Assembly: GCA_002298165.1 (NCBI GenBank)
Contig: DBMI01000115.1
Span: forward strand, 145,744 to 209,743
Direction: 5' to 3'
Source of the DNA: Desulfarculales bacterium UBA702
GTDB taxonomy: Bacteria; Desulfobacterota; Syntrophobacteria; Syntrophobacterales; Syntrophobacteraceae
Length of the DNA stretch: 64,000 nucleotides
Shown here: in pieces, positions 26,493 through 34,499 of the stretch
Layout: the number at the start of each line of letters is the position of its first letter
Numbering within the stretch: the stretch's first letter is position 1
Notes under the pieces: generated by a model
Seen by the model: the letters and a program-made list of their open reading frames with translations, nothing else
Databases searched by the model: none
What the model was told of the DNA's origin: nothing
Made by a program: the position numbers and the translations under genes

Positions 26493-27110
26493 TTAGACTT
26501 TGAACGGGCTCAAATCCCCGGCGCCCTCGCGAATGATTTCCGGGGTATCGTCAATCAGTGAGATAACGCTCGATTGCACGCCGGTTACGTTTCCTCCGTC
26601 CACAATCAAATCGAGCGCGTGACCGAGCTTATCCTGAATCTCCCTGGGGGTAATAAGAATCTTATTGCCGGCTTCGGGATCGGTGGCGCTGGTGCTTATG
26701 ATTGGATGACCCAGTTCTTCGACGATGGCAAGCGATATCGGGTTGTCCGGGACGCGTATTCCGACTGTCTGCCTCTTCGTAAGCATTATTTTTGGTACCA
26801 GTCGAGAGCCTTCGAGGATGAACGTATAAGGACCCGGCAGCAATCTCCTCATGGTTTTGTAGGCATAGTTTGTAACCTGGGCATATTCGCTGATGTTTTT
26901 GAGGTCGCTGCAGATGAAGCTGAAAGGCTGGTGGGACGACCTCCTCTTCAATTGATAGATTTTCTCGATTGACCCTTTGTTGAACAGATCGCATCCAATT
27001 CCGTAGAATGTATCTGTTGGGTACGCTATTATTCCTCCGTTTGACAGTACCTCGACCACTTTTCTAATTTTTCTGGGTTCGGGGTGCTTCGGGTTGATCT
27101 CAAGAATCAT
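26493..27110 (-). CDS. Sua5/YciO/YrdC family threonylcarbamoyl-AMP synthase
   Basis: Probably makes threonylcarbamoyl-AMP for the t6A modification of tRNA, or is the related YciO protein. ATG at 27110 is chosen because AAAGG lies just upstream and the fold starts MILEINPKHPEPRKIRKVVE; the longer frame to 27170 adds 20 residues of unlikely leader. Motifs: GGIIAYPTDTFYGIGCDLFN, IYQLKRRSSHQPFSFICSD, LLPGPYTFIL, TVGIRVPDNPISLAIVEELG, PIISTSA. The 205-residue length and the KRR rather than KxR basic motif are more YciO-like. The C-terminus GAGDLSPFKV is complete. Confidence 0.88.
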   Translation of the reverse strand: MILEINPKHPEPRKIRKVVEVLSNGGIIAYPTDTFYGIGCDLFNKGSIEKIYQLKRRSSHQPFSFICSDLKNISEYAQVTNYAYKTMRRLLPGPYTFILEGSRLVPKIMLTKRQTVGIRVPDNPISLAIVEELGHPIISTSATDPEAGNKILITPREIQDKLGHALDLIVDGGNVTGVQSSVISLIDDTPEIIREGAGDLSPFKV

Positions 27111-27297
27111 TCGCGACCTTTCTCTGACGATTATTGAGGAAGCGGCAGGGCTGAAAATCCAAGCTAGCATATCTTGTCAAGCGAAGCACGGAATAAGAGT
27201 GGCAACAGCATCAGGGGATCGAGCAACTAAGGACCAATGCCCCCTCGGAATAGATAATAAGGGCGGGCCGAAGCCAGTGTCAAGACAAGGGAAAGAG

Positions 27298-28329
27298 ATG
27301 ATATTGGACCCGTCTGAAGCTATTCACTTTGCAGCAATAGATATTGGATCGCACACCACCAGAATGATAGTTGCCCGAATTGATGGGAATGAAATTCTTC
27401 CCGTCTGTATCGAGCGCAGGGTGACCCGTCTGGCCAGGGATTTCGGCAAATCCCGCAAATTGGCTGCCGCGGCTTTCGAGAGGGCGTCGAGGGCCATGAT
27501 GGAGTACCGCTCCATTCTTGATGGATACAAGACGGTCCGGATTGCCTGCGGTGCAACAGGAGTAGTGAGGCGCGCATCGAACTCTTCCGAGTTGATCCGG
27601 GAAATCCGGCGGGAAACTGGAATTACCGCGTCAATTCTGTCCGAGCAGCAGGAGGCGCTTCTTTCCGCCAAAGGAATGCTAAGCGTCCTGCCTGAGAAAA
27701 AGGGTGATTTTCTGCTCTTCGATATAGGAGGTGGGAGCACGGAATTTTTGCTGGCCTGCTCCGAAGAGGATGCTCCTGTATGGAGTACCAGTCTGCCGGT
27801 CGGGGCAGCTGTATTGACAGAGAAGTTCCTGTCGGATGATCCGCCTGGTATTGAAGCCGTCGGGATGGCCTTAAACGCAGTTGAGAAGAAGGTCGAGACC
27901 GTTCGTGAGCAAGTGCGCGCTGAACTTGCCGCAACCGGCAAAGCCTCTTTTGAATCGCTCACACTCGCAGGCACCGCCGGAACGGTAACCACCCTCGCCG
28001 CGATGTATCTTGAAATGGATGAGTACATACCGTATCGTGTTAACGGTCTGGTGTTGAATCGTGATTGGGTTTCAGGTACGGTCGCGGAGCTTTCGGAAAT
28101 GACTTTTTCCCGCAGGCGCACGATTCGCGGGCTTGAACCGGGAAGAGAGGATATAATCCTTGGTGGCGCTGTTATAGTCGATAGAATTCTGGACTTCTTC
28201 GCTCAGTCAAACTTCACTGTAACCGATGCGGGGCTTGTCGAAGGACTGCTTATCGATATCGTGGAAAAAGAACGTGGTCTGGCCCGCGGTCTAACAACGG
28301 GCTTGACATGGCAGTTAAAAAAGGAATAA
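27298..28329 (+). CDS. Exopolyphosphatase / (p)ppGpp phosphohydrolase family (Ppx/GppA)
   Basis: ASKHA-fold phosphatase acting on inorganic polyphosphate and/or pppGpp. ATG at 27298 follows AAGGGAAAGAG and places the phosphate-1 motif at the start (FAAIDIGSHTTRMIVARIDG, residues 12-31); the longer frame beginning at 27094 runs over the divergent tsaC-like gene and is rejected. Other blocks: ACGATGVVRRASNS, ILSEQQEALLSAKGML, FDIGGGSTEFLL with the phosphate-2 loop, LPVGAAVLTEKFL, LAGTAGTVTTLAAM and a C-terminal ADAGLVEGLL-like segment (here TDAGLVEGLL). The 343-residue length equals the short form that lacks the C-terminal HD-like domains. Confidence 0.9.
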   Translation: MILDPSEAIHFAAIDIGSHTTRMIVARIDGNEILPVCIERRVTRLARDFGKSRKLAAAAFERASRAMMEYRSILDGYKTVRIACGATGVVRRASNSSELIREIRRETGITASILSEQQEALLSAKGMLSVLPEKKGDFLLFDIGGGSTEFLLACSEEDAPVWSTSLPVGAAVLTEKFLSDDPPGIEAVGMALNAVEKKVETVREQVRAELAATGKASFESLTLAGTAGTVTTLAAMYLEMDEYIPYRVNGLVLNRDWVSGTVAELSEMTFSRRRTIRGLEPGREDIILGGAVIVDRILDFFAQSNFTVTDAGLVEGLLIDIVEKERGLARGLTTGLTWQLKKE

Positions 28330-28381
28330 AGCCCCGGAATGTATTGAATCAAATTTCGCTCAAAATAAGTTTGGAGACGTA

Positions 28382-29860
28382 ATGGATATATCAAACCATA
28401 CGCATACACCGGAGGCGCTGACCTTCGATGACATAAGCCTGGTGCCCGATTACTCGGAGGTTTTGCCACTCGAGACAGAGGTGGGAACAATGCTCACGCG
28501 AGACATCCCGCTTCGGATTCCTCTAGTCAGCGCAGCGATGGACACTGTTACCGAATCGGATACCGCCATCAGCATGGCCCGCGAGGGCGGCATAGGCATA
28601 ATTCACCGCAATATGAGCATCGAGGCTCAGGCACAGGAAGTAAACAAGGTAAAGAAGTCCGAGAGCGGCATGATAGTTGATCCGGTCACGGTACATCCTG
28701 ACCAGCCCATCCGGGATGTGTTCGCGCTCATGACACGATACAGGATTTCGGGCGTCCCGGTAGTAACGGGAGACCAACTCGTCGGCATAGTCACGAACAG
28801 GGATCTCAGGTTCGAAATTGACGAAAACATACGTGTCTCGGAAGTCATGACCAAGGAGAACCTGGTAACGGCCCCGGTCGGGATATCCCTTGAAGACTCG
28901 AAGAGGCTGCTTCAGAAAAGAAGAATTGAAAAGCTGCTTGTCGTGGACGAGAATGGGCGGCTCAAAGGCCTGATAACTATAAAAGACATAATGAAGATAA
29001 AGAAATACCCCAAATCCAGCAAAGATAGTTTTGGAAGGCTGCGTGTGGGGGCCGCGGTAGGGGTTGGCGCCGATATGCTTCCCAGGGTAAGCGCCCTTAA
29101 AGGCGCGGGAGTTGACATTGTCGTCGTTGACAGCGCACATGGCCATTCCAGAAACGTCCTGGAAGCCGTGCGTACAATAAAGCGTGAATTTGTCGATCTC
29201 CAGATCATCGCCGGAAACGTTGCCACAGCGGCCGGTGCGGAGGCCCTCATCGAGGCAGGGGTTGATGCCATCAAAATAGGTGTGGGGCCCGGCTCTATTT
29301 GCACGACCCGTATTGTTGCGGGTGTGGGAGTACCGCAGGTAACGGCCATCATGGAGTGCGCAAAGGTCGCCCGGCGCAGAGGGATCCCGATAATCGCGGA
29401 TGGCGGAATTAAATACAGCGGCGACATGGTGAAAGCGATGGCATCCGGCGCTGATTCGGTGATGGTAGGCAGTCTCCTGGCTGGAACCGATGAAAGCCCC
29501 GGCGAATCCATTCTCTACCAGGGCCGCAGCTACAAGGTTTACCGTGGAATGGGTTCCCTTGGTGCAATGCGCGAAGGCAGCAGAGACCGTTATTTTCAGG
29601 ATGACGTATTCGAACCCAAAAAATTGGTTCCCGAAGGAATCGAGGGCAAGGTGCCGTATCGTGGACCAATCGCCGACGTCGTCCACCAGCTTATAGGCGG
29701 ACTCCGCGCGGGAATGGGCTATCTCGGGTGCAAGACTCTGGAAGAGCTGAGGACCAAAGCGCGAATAGTGCGTGTAACCAGCGCAGGTCTCAAGGAAAGC
29801 CACGTGCACGACGTCATAATCACCAAGGAAGCGCCAAACTACCAGGTTGACTTAAAGTAA
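28382..29860 (+). CDS. guaB: Inosine-5'-monophosphate dehydrogenase
   Basis: Oxidises IMP to XMP, the first step to GMP. The 492-residue protein has the TIM barrel interrupted by two CBS domains (about 95-205: MIVDPVTVHPDQPIRDVFAL and VSEVMTKENLVTAPVGISLE). Catalytic loop GPGSICTTRIVAGVGVPQ carries the active Cys; ADGGIKYSGDMVKAMASGAD and the flap YRGMGSLGAMREGSRDRYFQ follow. It is followed after 19 nt by guaA, the classical guaBA operon. A long antisense frame across the gene is a shadow. Confidence 0.97.
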   Translation: MDISNHTHTPEALTFDDISLVPDYSEVLPLETEVGTMLTRDIPLRIPLVSAAMDTVTESDTAISMAREGGIGIIHRNMSIEAQAQEVNKVKKSESGMIVDPVTVHPDQPIRDVFALMTRYRISGVPVVTGDQLVGIVTNRDLRFEIDENIRVSEVMTKENLVTAPVGISLEDSKRLLQKRRIEKLLVVDENGRLKGLITIKDIMKIKKYPKSSKDSFGRLRVGAAVGVGADMLPRVSALKGAGVDIVVVDSAHGHSRNVLEAVRTIKREFVDLQIIAGNVATAAGAEALIEAGVDAIKIGVGPGSICTTRIVAGVGVPQVTAIMECAKVARRRGIPIIADGGIKYSGDMVKAMASGADSVMVGSLLAGTDESPGESILYQGRSYKVYRGMGSLGAMREGSRDRYFQDDVFEPKKLVPEGIEGKVPYRGPIADVVHQLIGGLRAGMGYLGCKTLEELRTKARIVRVTSAGLKESHVHDVIITKEAPNYQVDLK

Positions 29861-29879
29861 CCCATCTGAAAGAACATTC

Positions 29880-31436
29880 ATGATGTTTGACCATCTGCAC
29901 CAGGAACGGATCCTGATTCTCGATTATGGATCCCAGTACACTCAGCTCATAGCCCGCAGGATACGCGAAAGTCACGTTTATTGCGAAATTCATCCTTTCA
30001 ATATGCCGATGGAATCGCTAAGGGCCTTTGAGCCCAAAGGGATAATCCTGTCGGGAGGGCCGTCCAGCGTGCACGATGAAGGCGCGCCTCTTGCCGATCC
30101 CGCAACATTCGAACTTGGGGTGCCTATTCTTGGCATCTGCTACGGCATGCAACTGCTTGCCCACCAGCTTGGCGGGGAGGTCGAAAAGGCAGAGAGGCGT
30201 GAATACGGTCCGGCATCGGTGGATATAACCTTTCCGGGAGACCTTTTCACAGATATCGAAAACGAAGGCGTGCGCGTCTGGATGAGCCACGGCGACCGTA
30301 TAGTCAAACTCCCGCCAAATTTCCGCATAATGGCCAAAAGCGACAATTCTCCAGCGGCTGCAATGGGGGATCCGCAAAGACATACATACGGTGTTCAGTT
30401 CCACCCGGAAGTTGCCCACACACCCAGCGGCAAGGATATCCTGGAAAATTTCCTTTTCCGAATCTGCCGTTGCAAACCTTCCTGGACAATGAAATCATTT
30501 GTGGAATCCGCCATCGGCTCAGTTCAGGAAAAGGTAGGGGATGAACGGGTTATTTGCGCGCTTAGCGGCGGAGTGGATTCCTCGGTTGTGGCAGTGCTAC
30601 TCCACAAAGCCATTGGAGATCGCCTGCACTGCATCTTTGTAAATAACGGCCTGTTGCGCAAAGGCGAAGCCGAGACCGTTCAAAGGATCTTCCGCGATCA
30701 TTTTGAAATTAATCTCACCTATGTTGACGCATCGGTTGAATTTCTTGATCGCCTGAGCGGGGTGGAGGACCCGGAACGAAAAAGAAAAATAATCGGAAAT
30801 CTTTTCATCGAGATATTCGAGCAGGAGGCCATGAGCATTCCGGGCGCACGCTACCTCGCACAGGGGACACTTTATCCCGATGTAATAGAAAGCGTTTCCT
30901 TCAAAGGACCTTCGGCCACAATCAAGACGCACCACAATGTGGGAGGGCTCCCGGAGCGGATGCAGTTCGAGCTGATCGAACCACTTCGTGAGCTTTTCAA
31001 AGACGAGGTGCGCATGGTCGGAAGAGAACTCGGGTTGCCGGAGCGCATAATTATGCGCCACCCGTTCCCCGGCCCCGGCCTGGCTATAAGGATCATCGGT
31101 CCCGTAGATCCATTAAGCCTTGAAATTCTGCGCGAAGCCGATGCCATCATACAGGAGGAAATCGAGGCTTCCGGTTGGTATGAACACGTCTGGCAGTCAT
31201 TTGCCGTGTTGCTGCCGGTAAGGTCGGTTGGCGTAATGGGCGATGAGCGCACCTATGAACAGGCCATTGCCGTACGCGCGGTAGAGAGTGTGGATGCCAT
31301 GACCGCCGACTGGGCGAGGCTACCCTACGAGGTCCTCGGTCGGATTTCGAACAGGATAATAAACGAAGTTAAAGGGGTTAACCGCGTCGTCTATGATATC
31401 TCGTCGAAACCGCCAAGCACCATAGAATGGGAATAG
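29880..31436 (+). CDS. guaA: GMP synthase (glutamine-hydrolysing)
   Basis: Converts XMP to GMP with glutamine. The 518 residues comprise a class I amidotransferase (DYGSQYTQLIARRIRESHVY, GGPSSVHDEGAP, LGICYGMQLLAHQLGG with the nucleophile Cys, FHPEVAHTPSG with the His-Glu pair) and an ATP pyrophosphatase domain (ALSGGVDSSVVAVLLHKAIG). The dimerisation part ends with HPFPGPGLAIRIIG, DERTYEQAIAVRAVES and a terminal KPPSTIEWE, the canonical GuaA C-terminus. The start is the first of two consecutive ATGs. Confidence 0.97.
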   Translation: MMFDHLHQERILILDYGSQYTQLIARRIRESHVYCEIHPFNMPMESLRAFEPKGIILSGGPSSVHDEGAPLADPATFELGVPILGICYGMQLLAHQLGGEVEKAERREYGPASVDITFPGDLFTDIENEGVRVWMSHGDRIVKLPPNFRIMAKSDNSPAAAMGDPQRHTYGVQFHPEVAHTPSGKDILENFLFRICRCKPSWTMKSFVESAIGSVQEKVGDERVICALSGGVDSSVVAVLLHKAIGDRLHCIFVNNGLLRKGEAETVQRIFRDHFEINLTYVDASVEFLDRLSGVEDPERKRKIIGNLFIEIFEQEAMSIPGARYLAQGTLYPDVIESVSFKGPSATIKTHHNVGGLPERMQFELIEPLRELFKDEVRMVGRELGLPERIIMRHPFPGPGLAIRIIGPVDPLSLEILREADAIIQEEIEASGWYEHVWQSFAVLLPVRSVGVMGDERTYEQAIAVRAVESVDAMTADWARLPYEVLGRISNRIINEVKGVNRVVYDISSKPPSTIEWE

Positions 31437-31509
31437 CGGCGGCTGGCCGGCAAGTCTGCCCCACGGTAAAGTTTGCCCATGCCCGCAAAGGGGCTTTCCG
31501 AAATTTCTC

Positions 31510-32244
31510 ATGTTCACAGAATCCCACCGCTTTTATCGATATCGGCACCAAGCAGCGAAGGACTTGGTAAGTTTCCAGGTCAAGTACAGGGAGACGGACC
31601 TGTGGATACGGGCTCGACTCAACCTTGCAAAAGTGGCCACGCAAGCCGTTCTCAACTGCCGTTTGCAAATCGACAGCTACATCTCCAACCATGAATCTTT
31701 CCTCCCGTCGCTGGTTCCTTTACCGGACGATCCGCTGGCCCCTCCGGTGGTAAGGGCCATGCTGCTCGCCTCGATCTCCGCCGGCGTCGGCCCCATGGCA
31801 AGCGTTGCCGGCGCAATAGCCCAGGCTGTTGCTGTTGCACTCAAGCCCTTCTCGGATTCCGTTATCGTTGAAAACGGAGGTGACTGCTACCTTGATTTAA
31901 TTGAGCCCACAACTGTGGGAATCTTTGCTGGACCAGACTCGCCATTTACCGACAAAATAGCCCTGAAGTTCGCGCCGAACCGATTTCCCCTGGGAATATG
32001 CACCTCTTCGGGAACAGTCGGCCATTCACTCAGCTTCGGCAAAGCCGACGCAGTCACGGTGGTTTCTCCGGATGCCGCACTTGCAGATGCCACCGCAACC
32101 CGCCTTGGAAACCTCGTGAACACACCCGCTGATATTCACAAAGCTCTCGAACTTGCACCCGGTATACCTTACATTGAAGGAATTTTGATAGCTGTGAAGG
32201 ATAAGATCGGAATATGGGGAAACCTGGAGCTAATCCCGGTATAA
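31510..32244 (+). CDS. UPF0280 family protein
   Basis: 244 residues of the UPF0280 family, distantly related to the ApbE-type FAD:protein FMN transferase fold. Visible blocks: YRETDLWIRARLNLAK, the central PVVRAMLLASISAGVGPMAS, VAGAIAQAVAVALKP, VENGGDCYLDLIEPTTVGIF and LGICTSSGTVGHSLSFGKAD, where GTVGHS resembles the conserved signature. The biochemical role is unsettled. The ATG lacks an obvious ribosome-binding site. It is about 75 nt downstream of guaA. Confidence 0.88.
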   Translation: MFTESHRFYRYRHQAAKDLVSFQVKYRETDLWIRARLNLAKVATQAVLNCRLQIDSYISNHESFLPSLVPLPDDPLAPPVVRAMLLASISAGVGPMASVAGAIAQAVAVALKPFSDSVIVENGGDCYLDLIEPTTVGIFAGPDSPFTDKIALKFAPNRFPLGICTSSGTVGHSLSFGKADAVTVVSPDAALADATATRLGNLVNTPADIHKALELAPGIPYIEGILIAVKDKIGIWGNLELIPV

Positions 32245-32339
32245 ACTAAGGCCTGTACACCATTTTGACCAAAAGCCGTTGTTTTTTCGAATGTTTTTGC
32301 TATACTGGGCCTCCCCTATTTGTAACAAAGGCGCGGCGA

Positions 32340-32816
32340 ATGAGAATCATTGTAATGTCCGACACTCATCTCACAACGGTCAGGGATGAATTTACGGCAA
32401 TTTGCACAAGATTTTGCGATGATGCCGATATGGTAATTCACCTCGGTGATTGGGATGGAGTCGAGCTTCTTAATTTTATGGAAAACTATCCGCTCGAGGC
32501 GGTGGCCGGCAACATGGATGACTATTCCATCCGCAACCGGCTTCCGGCAAGCAGGACGGTTAAAGTAGGCAATTTCCGCCTCGGCCTGACTCACGGGTGG
32601 GGATCACCTGGCGGAATCAGGCAAAGAATCGGACAGGAGATGCCCGAAGTCGATGCCATTCTATTCGGGCATACTCATCAACCGGTAAATGTCAGGGAAA
32701 ATGGACTCCTCTGGTTCAACCCTGGATCAGTGTTCATGGGACGCGGCTCTTCCCGGAACACCATCGGAATTCTCCACATCGATAAGCAAATCGAAGCGGA
32801 GATCGTCCACATCTAG
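32340..32816 (+). CDS. YfcE-like metallophosphodiesterase
   Basis: ATG 32340 is chosen since it places the first motif at once (MRIIVMSDTHLTTVRDEF); the upstream in-frame extension to 32265 is poorly supported. The 158 residues show the small MJ0936/YfcE phosphodiesterase set: SDTH, HLGDWDGVELLNF, VAGNMDDY in place of GNCD/GNHD, LTHGWGSPGG, and FGHTHQPVNVRENGLLWFNP with GSV. Likely acts on cyclic or model phosphodiesters in vitro, physiological substrate unknown. Confidence 0.9.
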   Translation: MRIIVMSDTHLTTVRDEFTAICTRFCDDADMVIHLGDWDGVELLNFMENYPLEAVAGNMDDYSIRNRLPASRTVKVGNFRLGLTHGWGSPGGIRQRIGQEMPEVDAILFGHTHQPVNVRENGLLWFNPGSVFMGRGSSRNTIGILHIDKQIEAEIVHI

Positions 32817-32827
32817 GAGCAGTTTGA

Positions 32828-33328
32828 TTGAAAAATCTCTGGTCTCCCTGGAGAATCGAATATATCCTGGGCAAACGCGATTCCAGCTGCATATTCTGCC
32901 CGGACACCCAGGGCCTCTCGGATGAGGACAGGCTAATACTGCGCCGCGACAACCTGGCTATGGTCATGATGAACAAATACCCTTACAACAACGGGCACCT
33001 TCTCGTAGCTCCCCTGCGTCATGTTTCCCGCTTACATCAACTAAGTGAGGAGGAGTCGCGGGAAATTATGAACTGGGTTACGAAATCCACTGTTATTTTG
33101 CAGAACACAATGCGCCCTGATGGATTCAATGTGGGTCTGAATCTGGGAAGAGAAGCCGGGGCCGGTTTCGAGGAACACCTGCATTTCCATGTCGTACCGC
33201 GCTGGCGAGGCGATACGAACTTTATGGCTGTCCTCGAAGACATCCGCAGTATCCCGGAGCATATTAAGCAGACCTATTTCAGATTATTACCCAATTTCAG
33301 GAAGGAGAGTTCCAATGAAGTGGTTTAA
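32828..33328 (+). CDS. HIT-family nucleotide hydrolase/transferase
   Basis: Histidine-triad protein of 166 residues beginning at TTG 32828, which has AGGAG 10 nt upstream. Features: LWSPWRIEYILGKRDSSCIF followed by CPD (the zinc-binding Cys pair of the Ap4A-phosphorylase-like HIT subfamily), YPYNNGHLLVAPLRHVSRLH, and the catalytic triad HLHFHVVPRWRGDTNFM. The WRGDTNFM extension marks the bacterial Ap4A-hydrolase/phosphorylase-type group. It overlaps the following lapA-like gene by 14 nt. Confidence 0.9.
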   Translation: MKNLWSPWRIEYILGKRDSSCIFCPDTQGLSDEDRLILRRDNLAMVMMNKYPYNNGHLLVAPLRHVSRLHQLSEEESREIMNWVTKSTVILQNTMRPDGFNVGLNLGREAGAGFEEHLHFHVVPRWRGDTNFMAVLEDIRSIPEHIKQTYFRLLPNFRKESSNEVV

Positions 33329-33611
33329 GTTGATCTTCGCACTCATCATTATCGCTCTGATCGGTCTCTTCATAGGGCAAAACACATCAACATGGACAAA
33401 ACTGATGGAATTTAGAATCGAAATTCCTCTTATGATCAAATCTCAGGTTAAACTTGAGTTCTACCTTCTTTTGCTGGTGTCCGCCGCAATGGGCTTTTTT
33501 GTGGGACTGGTAATGATGCTGAAACCATATTTCAAGGTACGCCGCAATCTCGCTCGCGAGCGCAAAGAGAATAAAGAGCCGGCACCTGTTGTAAGACAGG
33601 CTCAGGCTTGA
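33315..33611 (+). CDS. LapA-domain inner membrane protein
   Basis: A 98-residue protein of the DUF1049/LapA family (lipopolysaccharide assembly factor A-like). ATG at 33315 follows GGAAGGAGAG; a longer in-frame start at 33189 would lie inside the HIT gene and is rejected. Two transmembrane helices are clear (LIFALIIIALIGLFIGQ, about 5-21, and FYLLLLVSAAMGFFVGLVMM, about 51-70), followed by a basic cytoplasmic tail KPYFKVRRNLARERKENKE. Its partner in E. coli is LapB, which is not in view. Confidence 0.85.
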   Translation: MKWFKLIFALIIIALIGLFIGQNTSTWTKLMEFRIEIPLMIKSQVKLEFYLLLLVSAAMGFFVGLVMMLKPYFKVRRNLARERKENKEPAPVVRQAQA

Positions 33612-33682
33612 TATAGAGAATACCGTAAATAGAGGCGCAACCCTGAATTTTGGCGCGCATTCGTTTTTTATCGATCAAAGCT

Positions 33683-33719
33683 AAACCCGACAGCGGATAG
33701 CCTGCTGCCGGGTTTTTTA
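33683..33719 (+). terminator. Intrinsic terminator after the HIT-lapA unit
   Basis: AAACCCGACAGC and GCTGCCGGGTTTTTT pair around a short GGATAGCCT-type centre, with a six-T tail. It lies about 70 nt past the lapA stop. Confidence 0.88.
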
Positions 33720-34499
33720 TGCTTTTCATATAAAGATGAAATAGCCGCGGATTTTCACCCGTATTGACCAGGAATCTTCTTTACAACCATTACCTCGCAA
33801 CAATCTTGAATGACCAAGTACTGCTCAGACTTGCTTCATTTAGCAATTTCTATCCACCTCACTCGGCACCAACATCAGCGCAAGCGCACCTTGTATCGTG
33901 TGCTCGCAGCCTGTCGCGAATATTCTGATCTCAATATCTGATCAATGGGCAAAGAAAATACTGATATAAAAACAGGATTCCACATGGACAACTACTTCTT
34001 CAGGTTACCAATTGTGCGTTTTTAACTACTTCAGCAGGCAGAAGACCTGTCATGAGCACTGAATTTGGGTGCAACCGCCATTTTCCGAATGCCAAAATAG
34101 AATAACCTACTGATTTACCAGTCCCTAGTCTTGGTAGAAATCCCTGCTCAACTCTTTGATCAGGACACTTGCAAATTTTTTTGCTGTACCGCACGTGACA
34201 GCTCTGCAACATGCACTAGGGAATATTCCTTATATCGGCTATTCTACCATCCAGCCCATGCGGCTGTTATTTCTAGCTATTATCTCTCTCTGCCAACTTT
34301 GGAATTGCCAGATTTTGCAATATTCAGAATTATTCGTACACCCTTTTTTTTGTTCAATGTTTTAGTTTTGAAAGCCGATCAGTGTTTCAAATGGATAGTC
34401 AGGCAGAACAAATTGGACCGGCAGTACAAAGTAACATGGATGATGTTTAATTGAATTCACGTACGTTAAGAAGCCTCAACCCTTTGAAGGGAACCATTG
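33720..34499. other. Long AT-rich gap before the hydrogenase operon
   Basis: About 780 nt without a supported gene. Frames such as 34000-34212 (minus) and 34131-34454 (plus) lack start signals and typical codon bias. I found no convincing sigma-54 or sigma-70 promoter by eye. The region is more AT-rich than the flanks and may hold a decayed gene or the regulatory region for the hydrogenase genes. Confidence 0.4.

Noticed and set aside
28523..29809. 428-codon antisense frame over guaB
   Set aside because: Mirrors the codon structure of guaB; guaB has all catalytic motifs in the other strand.
34000..34454. 70- and 107-codon ORFs in the gap before the hydrogenase genes
   Set aside because: No ribosome-binding site, no motif, composition like the surrounding non-coding DNA.
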